Shown here: in pieces, positions 1 through 12,858 of the stretch
How positions within the stretch are numbered: position 1 is the first letter of the stretch
How the letters are laid out: every line of letters starts with the position of its first letter
Source of the DNA: Lindgomyces ingoldianus
Lineage: Eukaryota; Ascomycota; Dothideomycetes; Pleosporales; Lindgomycetaceae
Assembly: GCF_010093535.1 (NCBI RefSeq)
Contig: NW_022985182.1
Span: 165,253 to 229,252 of the forward strand
Length of the DNA stretch: 64,000 nt
Direction of reading: 5' to 3'
Made by a program: the position numbers and the translations under genes
The notes under the pieces: generated by a model
Database searches by the model: none
Seen by the model: only the letters and a program-made list of their open reading frames with translations
What the model was told of the DNA's origin: nothing

Positions 1-3000
1 CTTTTCTTTTTGTCTAAAGAGTTGCCTTCTGTACGCGTTACCTCCCTTCTGTCTGTGTAGGTCTATCTAATTACGTTCTGCCTTTACTCCACCCCATTTG
101 TTAGGACTTGCCTTAGTGATGCTGTACGTTAAGATAGGCTAGTTGCGCCATGTGGATAGCTCTATAAATAGTGTAGAGCGTTTTAGGCTATTGTTGTCTA
201 GCCTTTTACTTCTTGTACAAGGCGGAGGTTGAAAATCTGACCTTTGTGCCTTGTTAGGTTGTATGCTATAACCTTAAAAGTGCTGTTAGTGATTAGGGTG
301 TCCATCTCTGTGCAGTCTAATTCCTTAAATAGTTCTCTAGGTGTAGTGATCACACTGTCTGTACAGAGCTTAATAGACAAGGCCTAATCATCCTTCTCCT
401 TCTAGGTCAGGAATACCTGGTCTGGACTTTGTGCAGGTTTCCTTTGCCTTTCACTTCTCCTAGTATCTATATCTTCCCTTTGCACTAGTGCAGCATCGCT
501 ATCCTAAGGGGCTTAGTCTGTGGTGGGCTCTAGTTCTGCCTCTGTAACATTCTTGCAGGGCTGTTCTCTCTTCCTCTTCTTTAAGGGATCCCTTTGTACA
601 GGGATTAGTTTATCTAGGTTATTTGTTGCAGGTAAGTTATCTTTCTTCTTTTCTTTATAGTACAGTTTAACCTGCGTACATTAAAGCTTTAGTAGGCTAT
701 TCTTCCTTTTAATAATAATATCTCTCCCTTTAATGCTCTTAATCTTGTATAGGCTAGTCTAGCCTTCCTTCTCTCTCTATGCTATAATCTTTAAGCTAAG
801 GGGGAGGTTAAGAACTTTATATATTATAGGGCTATTATAAGTGTTAATTACATAATTAATGTTTACTTTTACATAGTCTTTTTAAAGTATCTTTATTACC
901 TTTTATACAGCGCTTGCTTGTGTAATAATGTCTAGTAATAGTAGAGAGTCTAGGTTAATTTTTAGGTATGCCCTAAAGACTAGCAGTGTGGGTACTAGAC
1001 TATGTAGGCTAGCTGTGTTGTTTAGAGCTTTAACTGCTATCTATAGGATAGCCTTATTATCTATATAGTTACCTAGCTTAGTCTTTAGGATGTTAAACGC
1101 TTGTTAGAGAGGTATGTGTGCGCGCTTAACCTTTCTAACTGCCTAATGTGCTTCTATAGGCATCTGCTTACATATAGCTTCTATAATCTTTGCATAAGCT
1201 TAAAAATTCTCTAAAGTAAAGTTTATACTAGAGTTATGCACAATATAGTCTAGGGGTTCTTAATAGGTGTTAATCTAGCATTTACATAGTGCATCCTAGG
1301 TATCTTGTGCAGACATAGATTTTAGAAATGTAGCAGCCTAAAATAATGTGTCTATATTAATAACATATAAGACATCTCTATTATTAATTTATATAACATT
1401 AATAATAACTTTATAGTTAAAGTAAGTGTTATTTTTAATTATAAACTTAAATCTTTATAAAGCCTAGTTATATAATTAGTAGAGGTAGCAGAACTTCTTA
1501 ATCTCTTCTAGCACTGCAGCATTAATGTTATAGCTAGCGCTAGTTAGCATCTTTTAGAGTCTCTTTATGCAGGGGTGTCTAAATTAGCAGTAGAGGCAGT
1601 AGAGTTTTAATTTAGTAAAAAAAAATATAGATTTTTCCTTACTAACATTAAAAAAAAGGTGTCTTTATTTTTATATAATAAGTACTATAGTTTTGTCTTT
1701 ACATATAATAATATTTAGAATGTTGTTAAAGTATGCCCTAAGTTAGTTAGCATTTGCTAGTAATAGCAAAAATAGTGTTAGAGTTTCTAGGATGTAGTAT
1801 GTAACTAGACTAATTAGGTTCTAGATTTGTACAGTACTAATTAATCTCTTTAGTGTCTAGCTTTTAAAGCTAATATCTATTTAGCTAAGTGTTTAATTAA
1901 TTTCTATATATAAGTTTTCTTATATGTACACCTTAAGTTAGAACTTACTAATAGTAGAGATCTTTACTGCGCTTATATTTTATAGTTTGCCTTAGTATAC
2001 TATATAGTATTAGTTATTAAGGATAAACTGCTTAGCATATTTCTTAGGTTTAATGCTATAGATGTCCTCTCCTGTTACACAGTATAGATAAGTAGTAAAG
2101 GTAAAGTAGTTAATAGCTTTTTTAGTATTCTTACTCTCTTATTCTATTTTCTTTATATTATGCAAATTATTTTTTTTTTTAAAGTAACTTTTAAAGTCTT
2201 AGATGTATAAGGTAATAGCTTTACATAATAAGGTCTTATTATAAAAATTTTTATATAAGGCAACGTACTAGTTCTTTGCTTGTGTATAGTTATTATAAGG
2301 GTAGTTTAATAACTAACATTTTTTTTTATAGTAGACAAAGCACTTCTTTATCTATGTATAGTTGTCTCTAGATTATAGCCTAAACTTAAATAAAAATCTT
2401 CTACATTATTTTTTTTTATATAAAAGGAAGCTTTCTTCTTATTATATAGACTTTTATTATGTAGAGTTGTATTAGCAGTCTATGTAGTATGCATTAGGCA
2501 GTTCTTAGAGGTATTAGTTTACCCTTTAGTTTATAGTAACTTAAAGTAATACTTATAAGTTGCTAAATAAAGCTTTACATAAGGGCTTAATAGTAAACAT
2601 AGTATGTTCTAGTTTTAGTTATTCTTAATAAGCTTATATAACAGCAGTGTGCAGTAGAACATCTTTTTAAAATTTTATTTTTAGTGCCTTTTATATAAGT
2701 GTAAGCTTGTTAATTATTATTTTAAAAGCTTTATATAAACTCTTATTAAAGTTCTTTTATTAGTATTATGTAAAAGTTATTATTATCTAGTCTGTCTAGT
2801 ACTAGCTATAGTTTACATTAGTGTTAAAGTAACTACTTAAGGTGTTGTACAAATGCTTCTAGTTATGTCTAGGGCCTATGTTGTATATATAGTACATATT
2901 TGCCTAACTTTTTAAGATATCTAGAAAGATGTCTATGTACTAAGTTTCTTAGATATTTAGCTATTAACATAGATTAATAAAAATTCTTATTTTATTTATA

Positions 3001-3837
3001 AAAATGTTATATAGTTAACTTATATAGTTATTATTTTTTTTTATACTTTTTAGAATTATATAATCTTGTCTACTAAGAGTTTTTCTTTAGCAGTTTCCCT
3101 TTAGAGTAAAAGTTTATACAGGCTGTAATGTAGTATAGATTGTGCAGGTGGTATTAGTGGTGCATACACTACTGCAGGCGGTGGTGTGTACAATTGAGGG
3201 TGTGGAGCAGGCGTTAGGTAGGGTGGCATGTATTGTTTGTACAGTGATTAGTGTAGTGCTAGCTAAGGTGTAGGAGCAGGTAATGCTAGTATATTTAGTG
3301 TTAATAGTAGCATTATGTTTAGTCTGCTTCTGTGCAAAGCCTTATATAGTAATAAAGGTTATGTATAAAGCTTTTCTAGTGTAATTACTTTCTTTTATGC
3401 TATATTATACAGCTTCTAGGCTTAGGTACTTTTAGTGCCTAGCTGTAGTGTAATTCTCTTGTCCTCTAGCACTTATATAAGCTCCCTTTTAAATGTGCAG
3501 CTAAGTGCTAAGAAGTCTTATAGTGTCTATCTTTTAAAATCTTTTATGTACACACTTAGAAAAGTAGCGCCTTTCTAAGTTGTTATGTGTAAATTAGTAA
3601 TTATATAACTTATGTATAATTAAGTCTATAGGCTTATTAAAGCTTTTAACATATTAATCTTGTTATTCTAGTACTCTAGGCTAGTCTTATTTTATAGTGT
3701 TGCCTCTAATATCCTTATATTCTTTGCAAGTTATTTATATAATAGAAATTATTTCTTATTTTTTTTATTATTATGTAGAGTTGTTAGTTGCTAATAAGAT
3801 TTTATTATAATAGTATAGTTAATTACTTTTCTAGTAG

Positions 3838-4085
3838 ATTATGTAAGTACTGCTGTTGTCTAGCTGCTAGGTTGTGCAGCTTTAATAGCTTTAGTGTGCG
3901 CCTTACACTATCTCCTCTTTACTTTATACAGTAGCAGAGCTTGCTGTGCAATGCAAAGAATTAATGTGCTATTATCTAGCTACTAGGTTGTGCAGCTTTA
4001 GTGGCTTTAGTGTGTGTCTTACACTATCTTCTCTTTACTTTATATAGTAGCAGGGCTTACTGTATAATGTAAAGAATTAATCTGC
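3838..4085 (-). repeat. Tandem ~115-bp repeat in copia 5' region (two copies)
   Basis: A unit beginning near CTAGCTGCTAGGTTGTGCAG and ending in the AATGCAAAGAATTAAT region occurs twice in a row here. The equivalent part of copy B (about 6180-6690) carries three recognisable copies, one preceded by an extra spacer. The array sits between the LTR-like end and the gag-like region, so it is probably untranslated leader sequence. Copy-number change between the two copies suggests unequal exchange or slippage before RIP. Confidence 0.7.
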
Positions 4086-4375
4086 TATTCTAAGAGATAA
4101 GTAACAAAACAAAGTACTTTATAAAGTGTAGGTACTCTGCTATTACTCTTTCTAAGAAATAAGTAATAAAACAAAGTACCTTATAAAGCGTAAGTACTCT
4201 ATTATTACTCTTGCTAATTTATAGTTAATTAAATTAACTACTAATTAGTGTTAAATAGGCTTTAACAGCTAGCTGCTTATAGTATAAGCACTTAAGTAGT
4301 AAGAGTAAGAGTAGTGTACAGTGTGCATAGTGTATAAAGTAGGTTAGGTAAGGGCAACATGTTTCTAGTTCTATA

Positions 4376-4529
4376 TTGCTCTTGTCTTTCCTCTGTACAG
4401 AGGAAAAGGGGGATATCTAGATGTTCGCGCACAGAGGTTCGCGCACAAGCATCATGTGACATAGATACGTGATCCTGCTCGTGCGCGATCGTTCGTATCC
4501 AGGCCGCGACGCTGCTGCTGCGTACGGAC
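4376..4529 (-). repeat. GC-rich LTR end of copia copy A
   Basis: This is an island of normal or high GC within DNA that is otherwise mostly A and T. It holds the 10-mer GTTCGCGCAC twice 14 bp apart, CGTGCGCGATCG, and CTG/CAG runs. Near-identical sequence appears at 6985-7127 (same strand) and 12,713-12,858 (opposite strand). Its 5' end in element orientation is TGTCYGTAC, the TG start expected of an LTR. The inner limit of the LTR could not be fixed. Confidence 0.7.
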
Positions 4530-7127
4530 ACTAAGTGTAATTATATTATTAAACTTTCTAACTATTCTATATAGTTTACTAGTAAGAACACTTCTAGTTA
4601 CTCTTTTACACTTAGTAGAATTTTAGTATATAATATTACCTAGTATTTTAAAGAAGTTGCTTTACTCTATATAGTTTTTATTACTTAATATAATTAAAAA
4701 TCTTAGCTATAAGCTAAAGTTCTTATTATTAGTAAATAATCTATCTATAAAGATAAATAGCTTTGCATAATTAAGCTGTAATAGTAGAAAGGTAAGACTA
4801 CGCTTACTATTATCTATCTACTATTAAATTTATGCGTTAAGTGTGTTAATGTTGTTGTGCAAAGAGTCTATAGTTTATATAGTAATAGACAGGTTAAATG
4901 CTGCCTCTAGTTAACACATAAATGTAATATATGCCTTTTTTACATGTTACTTAATATATTATTGTGCAGCATCCTTATCTTTTAAGTTAATTATATAAAG
5001 GTAGCTTACTTATCTCTTCTAAGTAAAGACTACTATATTATGTGTAAGCTTAATTTTTTTACTATTAAACTTAATAAGCTGCTTCTTTACTAGAATAGTT
5101 TTGCTTTTTATGCAGAACTTTACTTTCTGTAGTTTCTTCTCTTCTCTTTACACAAAATCCTTTATTATAATGCTTAAGGTGTTATATAAATGCTTCTAGT
5201 TATTTCTAGAGCCTATGTTGTGCATATAGTGCATATTTGCCTAACCTTCTAGAATATCTAAAAAGATGTCTGTGTACTAAGTTTCCTAAATATTTAGCTG
5301 TTAACATAAATTAATAAAAATCTTTATTTTATTTATAAAAATATTATATAGTTAACCTATGTAGTTATTATTTTTCTTTTATACTTTTTAAAATTATATA
5401 ATCTTATTTACTAGAAGTTTTTCTTTAGTAGTTTCCCTTTAAAGTAGAAGTTTATATAGGTTGTAATGTAGTATAGATTATGCAGGTGGTATTAGTGGTG
5501 CATACACTACTGCAGGCGGTGGTGTGTACAATTAAGGGTGTGGAGCAGGCGTTAGGTAGGGTAGCATGTATTGTTTGTACAGTAATTAGTATAGTGCTAG
5601 CTAAGGTGTAGGAGCAGGTAATGCTAGTATGTTTAGTGTTAATAGCAGCATTATGTTTAGTCTGCTTCTGTGCAGAGCCTTATATAGCAATAAAAGTTAT
5701 ATATAAAGCTTTTTTAGTGTAATTGCCTTCTTTTATGCTATATTATACAGCTTCTAGGCTTAAGTACCTTTAGTGCCTAGCTATAGTGTAATTCCCTTGT
5801 CCTCTAGCACTTATATAAGCTCTCTTTTAAACATATAGCTAAGTGCTAAAAAGTCTTATAGTGTCTATTCTTTAAAATTCTCTATGTATGCACTTAGAAA
5901 AGTAGCGCCCTTTTAAGTTATTATGCATAGATTAGTAATTACATAACTTGCGTATAATTAAGTTTATAGGCTTATTAGAGCCTCTAACATGTTAATTTTG
6001 TTATTCTAGTACTCTAGGCTAGTCTTATTCTGTAGTGTTGCCTTTAATATCTCTATGTCCTTTATAAGTTATTTATATAATAGAAATTATTCCTTATTTT
6101 TCTTATTATTACGCGGAGTTGTTAGTTGCTAGTAGGATTTTATTATAATAGTATAGTTAATTACTTTTCTAGTAAATCACGCAGGTACTGCTGTTGTCTA
6201 GCTGCTAGGTTGTGCAGCTTTAATAGCTTTAGTGTGCGCCTTACACTATCTTCTTCTTACTTTATATAGTAGCAGAGCTTACTATATAATGCAAAGAATT
6301 AATCTACTATTTTAAAAGATAAGTAACTAAACAAAGTACCTTATAAAGTATAGGTGCTTTATTATTACTTTTCTTAAAAAATAGGTAACAAAACAAAGTG
6401 CCTTACAAGGCGTAAGGTTAATTACTTGTGTAGTAGATTGCGCAGGTACTGCTGTTGTCTAGCTACTAGGTTGTGCAGCTTTAATAGCTTTTAGTGTACG
6501 CCTTACACTATCTCCTCCTTACTTTGTACAGTAGCAGAGCTTGCTGTGTAATGTAAAGGATTAATATGCTATTGTCTAGCTGCTAGGTTGTGCAGCTTTA
6601 GTAGCTTTAGTGTGCGTCTTACACTATCTCCTTTTTACTTTATACAGTAGCAGAGCTTGCTGTATAATGTAAAGGATTAATCTGCTATTCTAAGAGATAG
6701 GTAACTAAACAAAGTACCTTATAAAGTGTAAGTACTCTGCTGTTACTTTTTTTAAAGAATAAGTAATAAAATAAAGTACCTTATAAGGCGTAAGTACTTT
6801 ATTATTACTCTTACTAATTTATAGTTAATTAAATTAACTACTAATTAGTGTTAAATAGGCTCTAACAGCTAGCTGCTTATAGTATAAGCACTTAAGTAGT
6901 AAGAGTAAGAGTAGTGTACAGTGTGCATAGTGTACAAGGTAGGTAAGGTAAGGGCAACATGTTTCTAGTTCTATTACTCTTGTCTTTCCTCTGTACAGAG
7001 GAAAAGGGGGATATCTAGATGTTTGCGCACAGAGGTTCGCGCACGAGCATCATGTGACATAGATACGTGGTCCTGCTCGTGCGCGATCGCTTGTATCTAG
7101 ATTGTGACGCTGCTGCTGCGTACAGAC
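4530..7127 (-). mobile_element. Ty1/copia-type element, copy B (minus strand, deletion derivative)
   Basis: Reading leftward from 7127 it starts with an LTR-like end (TGTCTGTACGCAGC), then the tandem-repeat and gag-like region down to 5168, then jumps to a segment (5180-4530) that is the reverse complement of about 11,390-12,040 in the forward copy, i.e. the RT to RNase H interval. The integrase and first RT part are missing, and so are about 700 bp before the 3' LTR. Copy A begins directly at 4529, so A and B lie head to tail on the minus strand. The segments 2848-4529 and 5168-7127 are a direct duplication, still easily aligned by eye. Confidence 0.7.
6985..7127 (-). repeat. GC-rich LTR end of copia copy B
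   Basis: Second copy of the GC-rich LTR island, about 95% alike by eye over the CpG-rich part. It carries the same pair of CGCGCAC-type 10-mers (one changed to TTTGCGCAC) and the same GTGACATAGATACGTG segment. It abuts the forward element at 7128. Confidence 0.7.
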
Positions 7128-9599
7128 AAAAAGTTTATATAAAAAAAAATTTTTTTTCTTACTACTTTAACTATAAATTAGTAAGAGTAAAAATAGAGTT
7201 TAATTTATATATAAGTAGCTATAAATCTTTATTTAGTTACCTAAGTAAGAGTAAAAAACCTGTCTATATAATACTGTTTAGAGGTATTATATAAATAGTA
7301 GTGCTTATTTAATGCTAGAAGGTTTATTTTATTTTTTTGCACAAGGCTGTTTAAAGGCAGCATATAATAAGAAGTAAGACAGCGCACAACAACACATAAT
7401 TAACTACTATAGAGCAATAAGTAACACTAGCTTTATCTATAACTAGCTAACATAACATATTAACATATAACTAATATATACTTTTTATAGGCATCTTAGC
7501 AAAGACCTTAGTAAAGTAGATAAATATTAAAAATTAAGTAAATAAAATTAAACTATTAAATAACACACTTAAAAAAAAGCTTAATTTATACATAGCTAAC
7601 TTAATTATAAAACTCTACATGTTAAGTGTAATAAACATATGTACACTTAAGAACTTTTAAAATAACTTTATAAAGTAAAAGCTTATACACTTTAAAAATC
7701 TTAGCTAACTATTTCTATAAAAACTAATTACTACTCTATAGAATAAGAGCATTAGCTTTAAAAAGAACATAATAAAAGCTACTACACTATATAAATTTAT
7801 AAAAAAAGAACACATGTTTACTATTTTACTAAAGTATTATATAAAACTATTACTACTATTACTAGTTTTAACATAATAAAAGATGTCTTTATATAAATTA
7901 CCTATAGACCTAATACTTTCTTTATAATTAGTATAACTACCTTGTAATAGCTTACTATATAAAAGCATAACTAGGCAGCTACATATTCTTATAGCTACAG
8001 CTCTGCATAAGATTCTCTAAAGCTTATACCTACTGTATATAATTTAATTACTATACAATCTATACTAACTTCTACTTATATAAGATATTACAGCAGAGAA
8101 CTTTATATCTAAAAAGGTTATATAATTTTAGAAGGCATAAAAAAAAATAACTATATAAAGTAACTATATAATATTCTAGCTAATAAAGCTATAGTATTTA
8201 TTAAGCTCTACTAACACCTTACTATCTTTAAAGCATTATATGTAAGCATCTTTCCTAATATTCTTAAAAGGTGTGTACACATGTTCTACTTTTATAATAT
8301 TAGTCTAGGATAATTATAGAAGTTACTATATAAGTAGCTTAGTAATTACTTTAATACTAATGTAAACTATAACTAGTATTAGATAAATTAAACAATAATA
8401 AGCTTTATATAAAGTAAGTAAAAAAACTTTATAAAAACTTTACATAAAGCTTTTAAAGCTATAATTAATAAACTTACTTTTATATAAAAAGCTCTTAGTT
8501 TATAATTTTAAAGTAAGATACTACTTTACACTACTATTATATAAGTATACTAAAGGTAACTTAAACTTAAATAAGTAATGTTCTTTATTAAGCCTATATA
8601 TAAGGCACTATACAGTAACCTCTGTTTAGCACTTTAGGTTATAATTAATTAATAAAATAATGCATTTATAAATAAATTCTAAAATATGTACTACACTAAT
8701 AAGTAATATAGCTTACTATATACACATAGCTATTAATAATATAAAAGAAGCTTAAGGGGATATAAAAAATTATTTAGACTATAGTCCTTTATATAATTAA
8801 AGTAATGCTTTATTTATTATAAAAAAATATTAGTTAATAAATTATTTTTATATAAATTAATTTTATATAAAACACTAATATATTTTTTTATATAAAGAAT
8901 TTTATAACAAGACACTAATATATAAAAAAGTAAATATATATATTTAAAAGTTTAAAGGTAAACTAAAGTAGAAAAAAGAAAAGTTACATAATAATAATAA
9001 CTTAAATAAAAAGAAAGGTAAGAAGATTATTAACTACTTTACTAATACTATATTTCTTTACTACACAACTGCAGAGGACATCTACAGCCTAGAACTTAAA
9101 AAATACGCAGAATAGTTTATCTTTAAAAATTAATACTGTACAGTATACTAAAGTAAACTATAGAATACTAGCGTAGTAAGAATCTTTACTATAAGGAAGT
9201 TATAACTTAAAGTATACTTATAAAAATTCTTTTATACAAAAGTAGACTAAACACTAAAAAAAAAAAGTATTAGCTTTAAAAAATAAAAATTAATAAAATT
9301 AATTAGTACTATATAAATTACTAACTTAGTTAGTAACATAATATATTATATTCTAAACACTCTAACACTGTTTTTACTATCTCTAGTAGATGTAGACTAA
9401 ATAGGTGTATACTTTAATAATATTTTAAATGTTATTATATATAAAGACAAAACTACTATTTTTATTATATAAAAATAAAAACACTTTTTTTTTAATATTA
9501 GTAAAAAAAAATTTATATTTTTTTTTACTAAATTAAAACTTTACTGCCTTTACTACTAATTTAGACACCTCTGCATAAAAAGACTTTAAAAGATGCTAA

Positions 9600-10290
9600 C
9601 TAGCGCTAGCTATAATGTTAATGCTGTAGTGCTAGAAAAAATTAAGAAGTTTTACTACTTCTACTAATTATATAACTAGGCCTTATAAAGATTTAAGTTT
9701 ATAATTAAAAATAACACTTACTTTAACTATAAAGTTATTATTAATATTATATAAATTAATAATAAAGATGTTTTATATATTATTAATATAAACATATTAT
9801 TTTAGGCTGCTATATTTTTAAAATCTATGTCTACATAAAATACCTAGAATGCACTATGCAAATGCTAGATTAACACTTATTAAAAACTTTTAAACTATAT
9901 TATGTATAACTTTAGTATAAACTTTACTTTAAAAGATTTTTAAGCTTATGTAAAGATTATAAGAGCTACATGTAGGCAGATGCCTATAGAAGCACATTAG
10001 GTAGTTAAAAAGGTTAAGCGCGTGCATACACCTCTCTAATAAGTGTTTAACATTCTAAAGACTAAGCTAGGTAACTGTATAAATAATAAGGCTATCTTAT
10101 AAATAGTAGTTAAAGCTCTAAACAACACAGCTAGCCTATATAGTCTAGTACCTACACTGCTAGTCTTTAGAGCATACCTAAAAATTAACCTAAACTTTCT
10201 ACTATTACTAAACATTATTACACAAGTAAGCGCTATATAAAAGGTAATAAAGATACTTTAAAAAAACTATATAAAAGTAAACATTAATTA
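9600..10290 (+). pseudogene. Copia-type integrase core, RIP-decayed
   Basis: The plus-strand translation, reading TAG/TAA as former Gln, follows the fungal retroelement integrase. It runs from a zinc-binding-like segment near KIKKFYYFYQLYNQALQRFKF (Cys expected at the Tyr positions, TGT to TAT), through the core, to CRQMPIEAHQVVKKVKRVHTP and a C-terminal stretch VVKALNNTASLYSLVPTLLV. The last two match the region just upstream of copia RT in fungal polyproteins that I know. It integrates element cDNA in live relatives; this copy cannot be expressed. Confidence 0.75.
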
Positions 10291-10749
10291 TATAATTAAC
10301 ACTTATAATAGCTTTATAACATATAAAGTTCTTAACTTCCCTCTTAGCTTAAAGATTATAGTATAAAAAAAGAAAAAAAGCTAGACTAGCTTATATAAAA
10401 TTAAAAGTATTAAAAAAAAAACATTATTATTAAAAAAAAAATTAGCCTACTAAAGCTTTAATATATATAAGTTAAACTATACTATAAAGAAAAAAAAATA
10501 ACTTACTTATAATAAATAACTTAAATAAACTAATCTCTATATAAAAAGATCTTTTAAAAAAAAGAAAAAAAAAATAGCTTTATAAAAATATTATAAAGGT
10601 AAAACTAAAGCCTACTATAGACTAAGCCCTTTAGAATAGCAATGCTGCACTAGTGCAAAGAGAAGGTATAGATACTAAAAGAAGTAAAAGGTAAAGAAAA
10701 CCTATATAAAGTCTAGACTAGGTATTTCTAACCTAGAAAAAAAAATAAT

Positions 10750-11500
10750 TAGGCCTTATTTATTAAGCTTTATATAAATAGTATAATTACTATACTTAAA
10801 AAACTATTTAAAAAATTAGACTATATAAAAATAAACACTTTAATTACTAATAGCACTTTTAAAGTTATAGTGTATAACTTAATAAAGCATAAAAGTTAGA
10901 TTTTTAACTTTTACTTTATATAAAAAGTAAAAGGTAAAATAACTTAACTATATAAAAAATTCTGCCTAGTGTTTACTAGCTACTTAGATAAAAAGAAAAG
11001 AAAAATCTTTACTTAGTTACTAACTATTTAAAAAATAAGCTAGAGACTACTTTTAGCTATAAAAGTAAGCTTAAGAGCTATATATAAAATGCATTTTAAA
11101 CTATATAATATTACATAAGTATATATCTAATTAATAGATAAGCTTATGCGCACACTGTATATAAAGCTACTAAAGAAGATGCGCTAGAGCTTTCTACTAA
11201 ATATAATACTCTAGGTTGTACAACTCTTATATAAAGCTGCTAAATTAGGACTGTATTAGTTTAAGATATATTATAACTACTATAAAAAAAAGCTATGTAT
11301 GCACATTTTTTATATAACTTTTACTTTTTAATTACTAATAAAAAAAAGTACACCTTTAGTATTACTAGCTTATAAATAAATAACACTTTAAGCATTATAA
11401 TAAAAAATTTTATATAAAAAAAAAAAAAAAACTATAAAAAGTAAAGTTTTATATAAAAAGTAAAACTATTTTAGTAAAAAAGTAGCTTATTAAGTTTAAT
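10750..11500 (+). pseudogene. Copia-type reverse transcriptase, RIP-decayed
   Basis: Frames resembling the copia RT run from the VQEVKGK-like entry motif at about 10,900, through RLLLAIKVSLRAIYKMHFKL, the NITQVYIQL segment (DITQAYVQS in intact relatives) and the AAKLGLYQFKIYYNYYKKKL segment. The catalytic pair is at 11,379-11,384 and reads AAT AAC (Asn-Asn) in the context TAA ATA AAT AAC ACT, where active elements have Gln-Thr-Asp-Asp-Thr. Each difference is a single transition. Confidence 0.75.
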
Positions 11501-12089
11501 AGTAAAAGAATTAAACTTACACATAACATAGTAGTTTTTACTTAAAAGAAATAAGTAAGCTACCTTTATATAATTAACCTAAAAAATAAAAATGCTACAT
11601 AATAATATATTAAGTAATATGTAAAAAAGGCATATATTATATTTATATATTAACTAAAAGCAGCATTTAACTTATTTATTACTACATAAACTATAGACCC
11701 TTTGCATAATAACATTAACACACTTAATGCATAAATCTAATAGTAGATAAATAATAGTAAGTGTAGTCTTACTTTTTTACTATTATAGCTTAATTATATA
11801 AAGCTGTTTATCTTTATAAATAAATTATTTACTAATAATAAAAACTTTAGCTTATAGCTAGAATTTTTAATTATATTAAGTAATAAAAACTATATAAAGT
11901 AAAGTAACTACTTTAAAATACTAGGTAACATTATATACTAGAATTTTACTAAGTGTAAAAGAGTAACTAGAAGTGTTCTTACTAGTAAACTATATAGAAT
12001 AGTTAGAAAGTTTAATAATATAATTACTTTTAGTATAACTTTATAGTAAATTATATAAACACTTAAACTACTACTAATTCTAGTAGTAA

Positions 12090-12370
12090 TCTGCATAAAT
12101 TTAAAGTTTTTATATAATTACTTTATTAAGCTAGGCACTACTAGTAAAAAGTAACTTATAATTAACATTATATTACTTTATAAATTATATAAAAAAAGGG
12201 AAATTACTAAAATAAAGTAAATTAATAGTAAAAATAACTTAGTAAATATATATATAAAAAAAACACTAAACTAGGCTTTTTAATTATTAGTTCTAACTAA
12301 CTACCTCTTTGTCTAGATAGAAGCATCTGTAGACTAGCTAGATCTTGTGCGCAAAGATGCCTTAGACTAA
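12090..12370 (+). pseudogene. Copia-type RNase H C-terminal part, RIP-decayed
   Basis: The plus-strand translation contains a segment that begins near LYNYFIKLGTTSKKQLIINI and continues through YKKREITKIKQINSKNN, matching the end of copia RNase H in fungal elements (the LVKLGTT and ERREI...WI...N motifs). RNase H removes the RNA strand during reverse transcription. Stops are TAG/TAA at Gln positions. The 3' LTR follows about 350 bp later. Confidence 0.75.
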
Positions 12371-12712
12371 CTAGACTAACAACACTTTTATATAAGGCCT
12401 ATTTCTCTTTATTTTTTTTTTTATATTATACATACTTATCTTTTTTATTATAAGGATCTGTTACTGTTAGCACTATATAAAAAAAAAAAAGAGCTAGAGG
12501 ATTATATAGTAAGGCTTAGAAAGTAAAAAATAAAGAAAAAAAAAGCTATTTATATAGCATAACTAGCTTATTCTAACGCACAGCATTACTAAGGCAAGTC
12601 CTAATAAATAAGGTAGAGTAAAGGCAGAACATAATTAGATAAACCTACACAGACAGAAAAAAGGTAACGCGTATAGAAGGTAACTCTTTAGATAAAAAGA
12701 AAAGTTGCTAGT

Positions 12713-12858
12713 GTCTGTACACAGCAGCAGCGTTACAGCCTAGATACAAGCGATCACGCACAAGCAGGATCACGTATCTATGTCACATAATGCTTGTGCG
12801 CGAACCTCTGTGCGCAAACATCTAGATATCCCCCTTTTTCTCTGTACAAAGGAAAAAT
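12713..12858 (+). repeat. GC-rich LTR end of copia copy C (3' LTR)
   Basis: It starts TGTCTGTACACAGC immediately after a purine tract, as a 3' LTR does. It carries the same CpG-rich block as 4376-4529 and 6985-7127 in opposite orientation. Clear similarity to the other two fades after the CTCTGTACAAAGG segment near 12,850. Confidence 0.75.

Larger units (their letters stand above)
1..4529 (-). mobile_element. Ty1/copia-type element, copy A (minus strand, internally deleted)
   Basis: The sequence is the reverse complement of the forward copy at 8.3-12.7 kb. Positions about 200-2840 pair with 8340-10950 (paired coordinates sum to about 11,150), and positions 1-190 pair with 12,540-12,712 (sum about 12,713). 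Copy A therefore lacks roughly 1.6 kb of the RT/RNase H region. The minus-strand frame at 198-380 ends in IFNLRLVQEVKG, the motif at the entry to copia reverse transcriptase. Integrase remnants lie at about 850-1560. A Pro-rich gag-like stretch lies at about 3120-3310, and the LTR-like start TGTCCGTACGCAGC is at 4529. It is a dead, RIP-mutated copy; the left end is cut by the window. Confidence 0.75.

Noticed and set aside
4292..4531. 79-codon frame across the copia LTR end
   Set aside because: It lies in the LTR island and in the conserved LTR copy; no domain, and an ATG in GC-rich LTR sequence is expected by chance.
7067..7294. 75-codon plus-strand frame at the LTR/forward-element junction
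   Set aside because: Starts in the inverted LTR and runs into AT-rich element DNA; Lys/Tyr/Phe composition simply mirrors A/T content.
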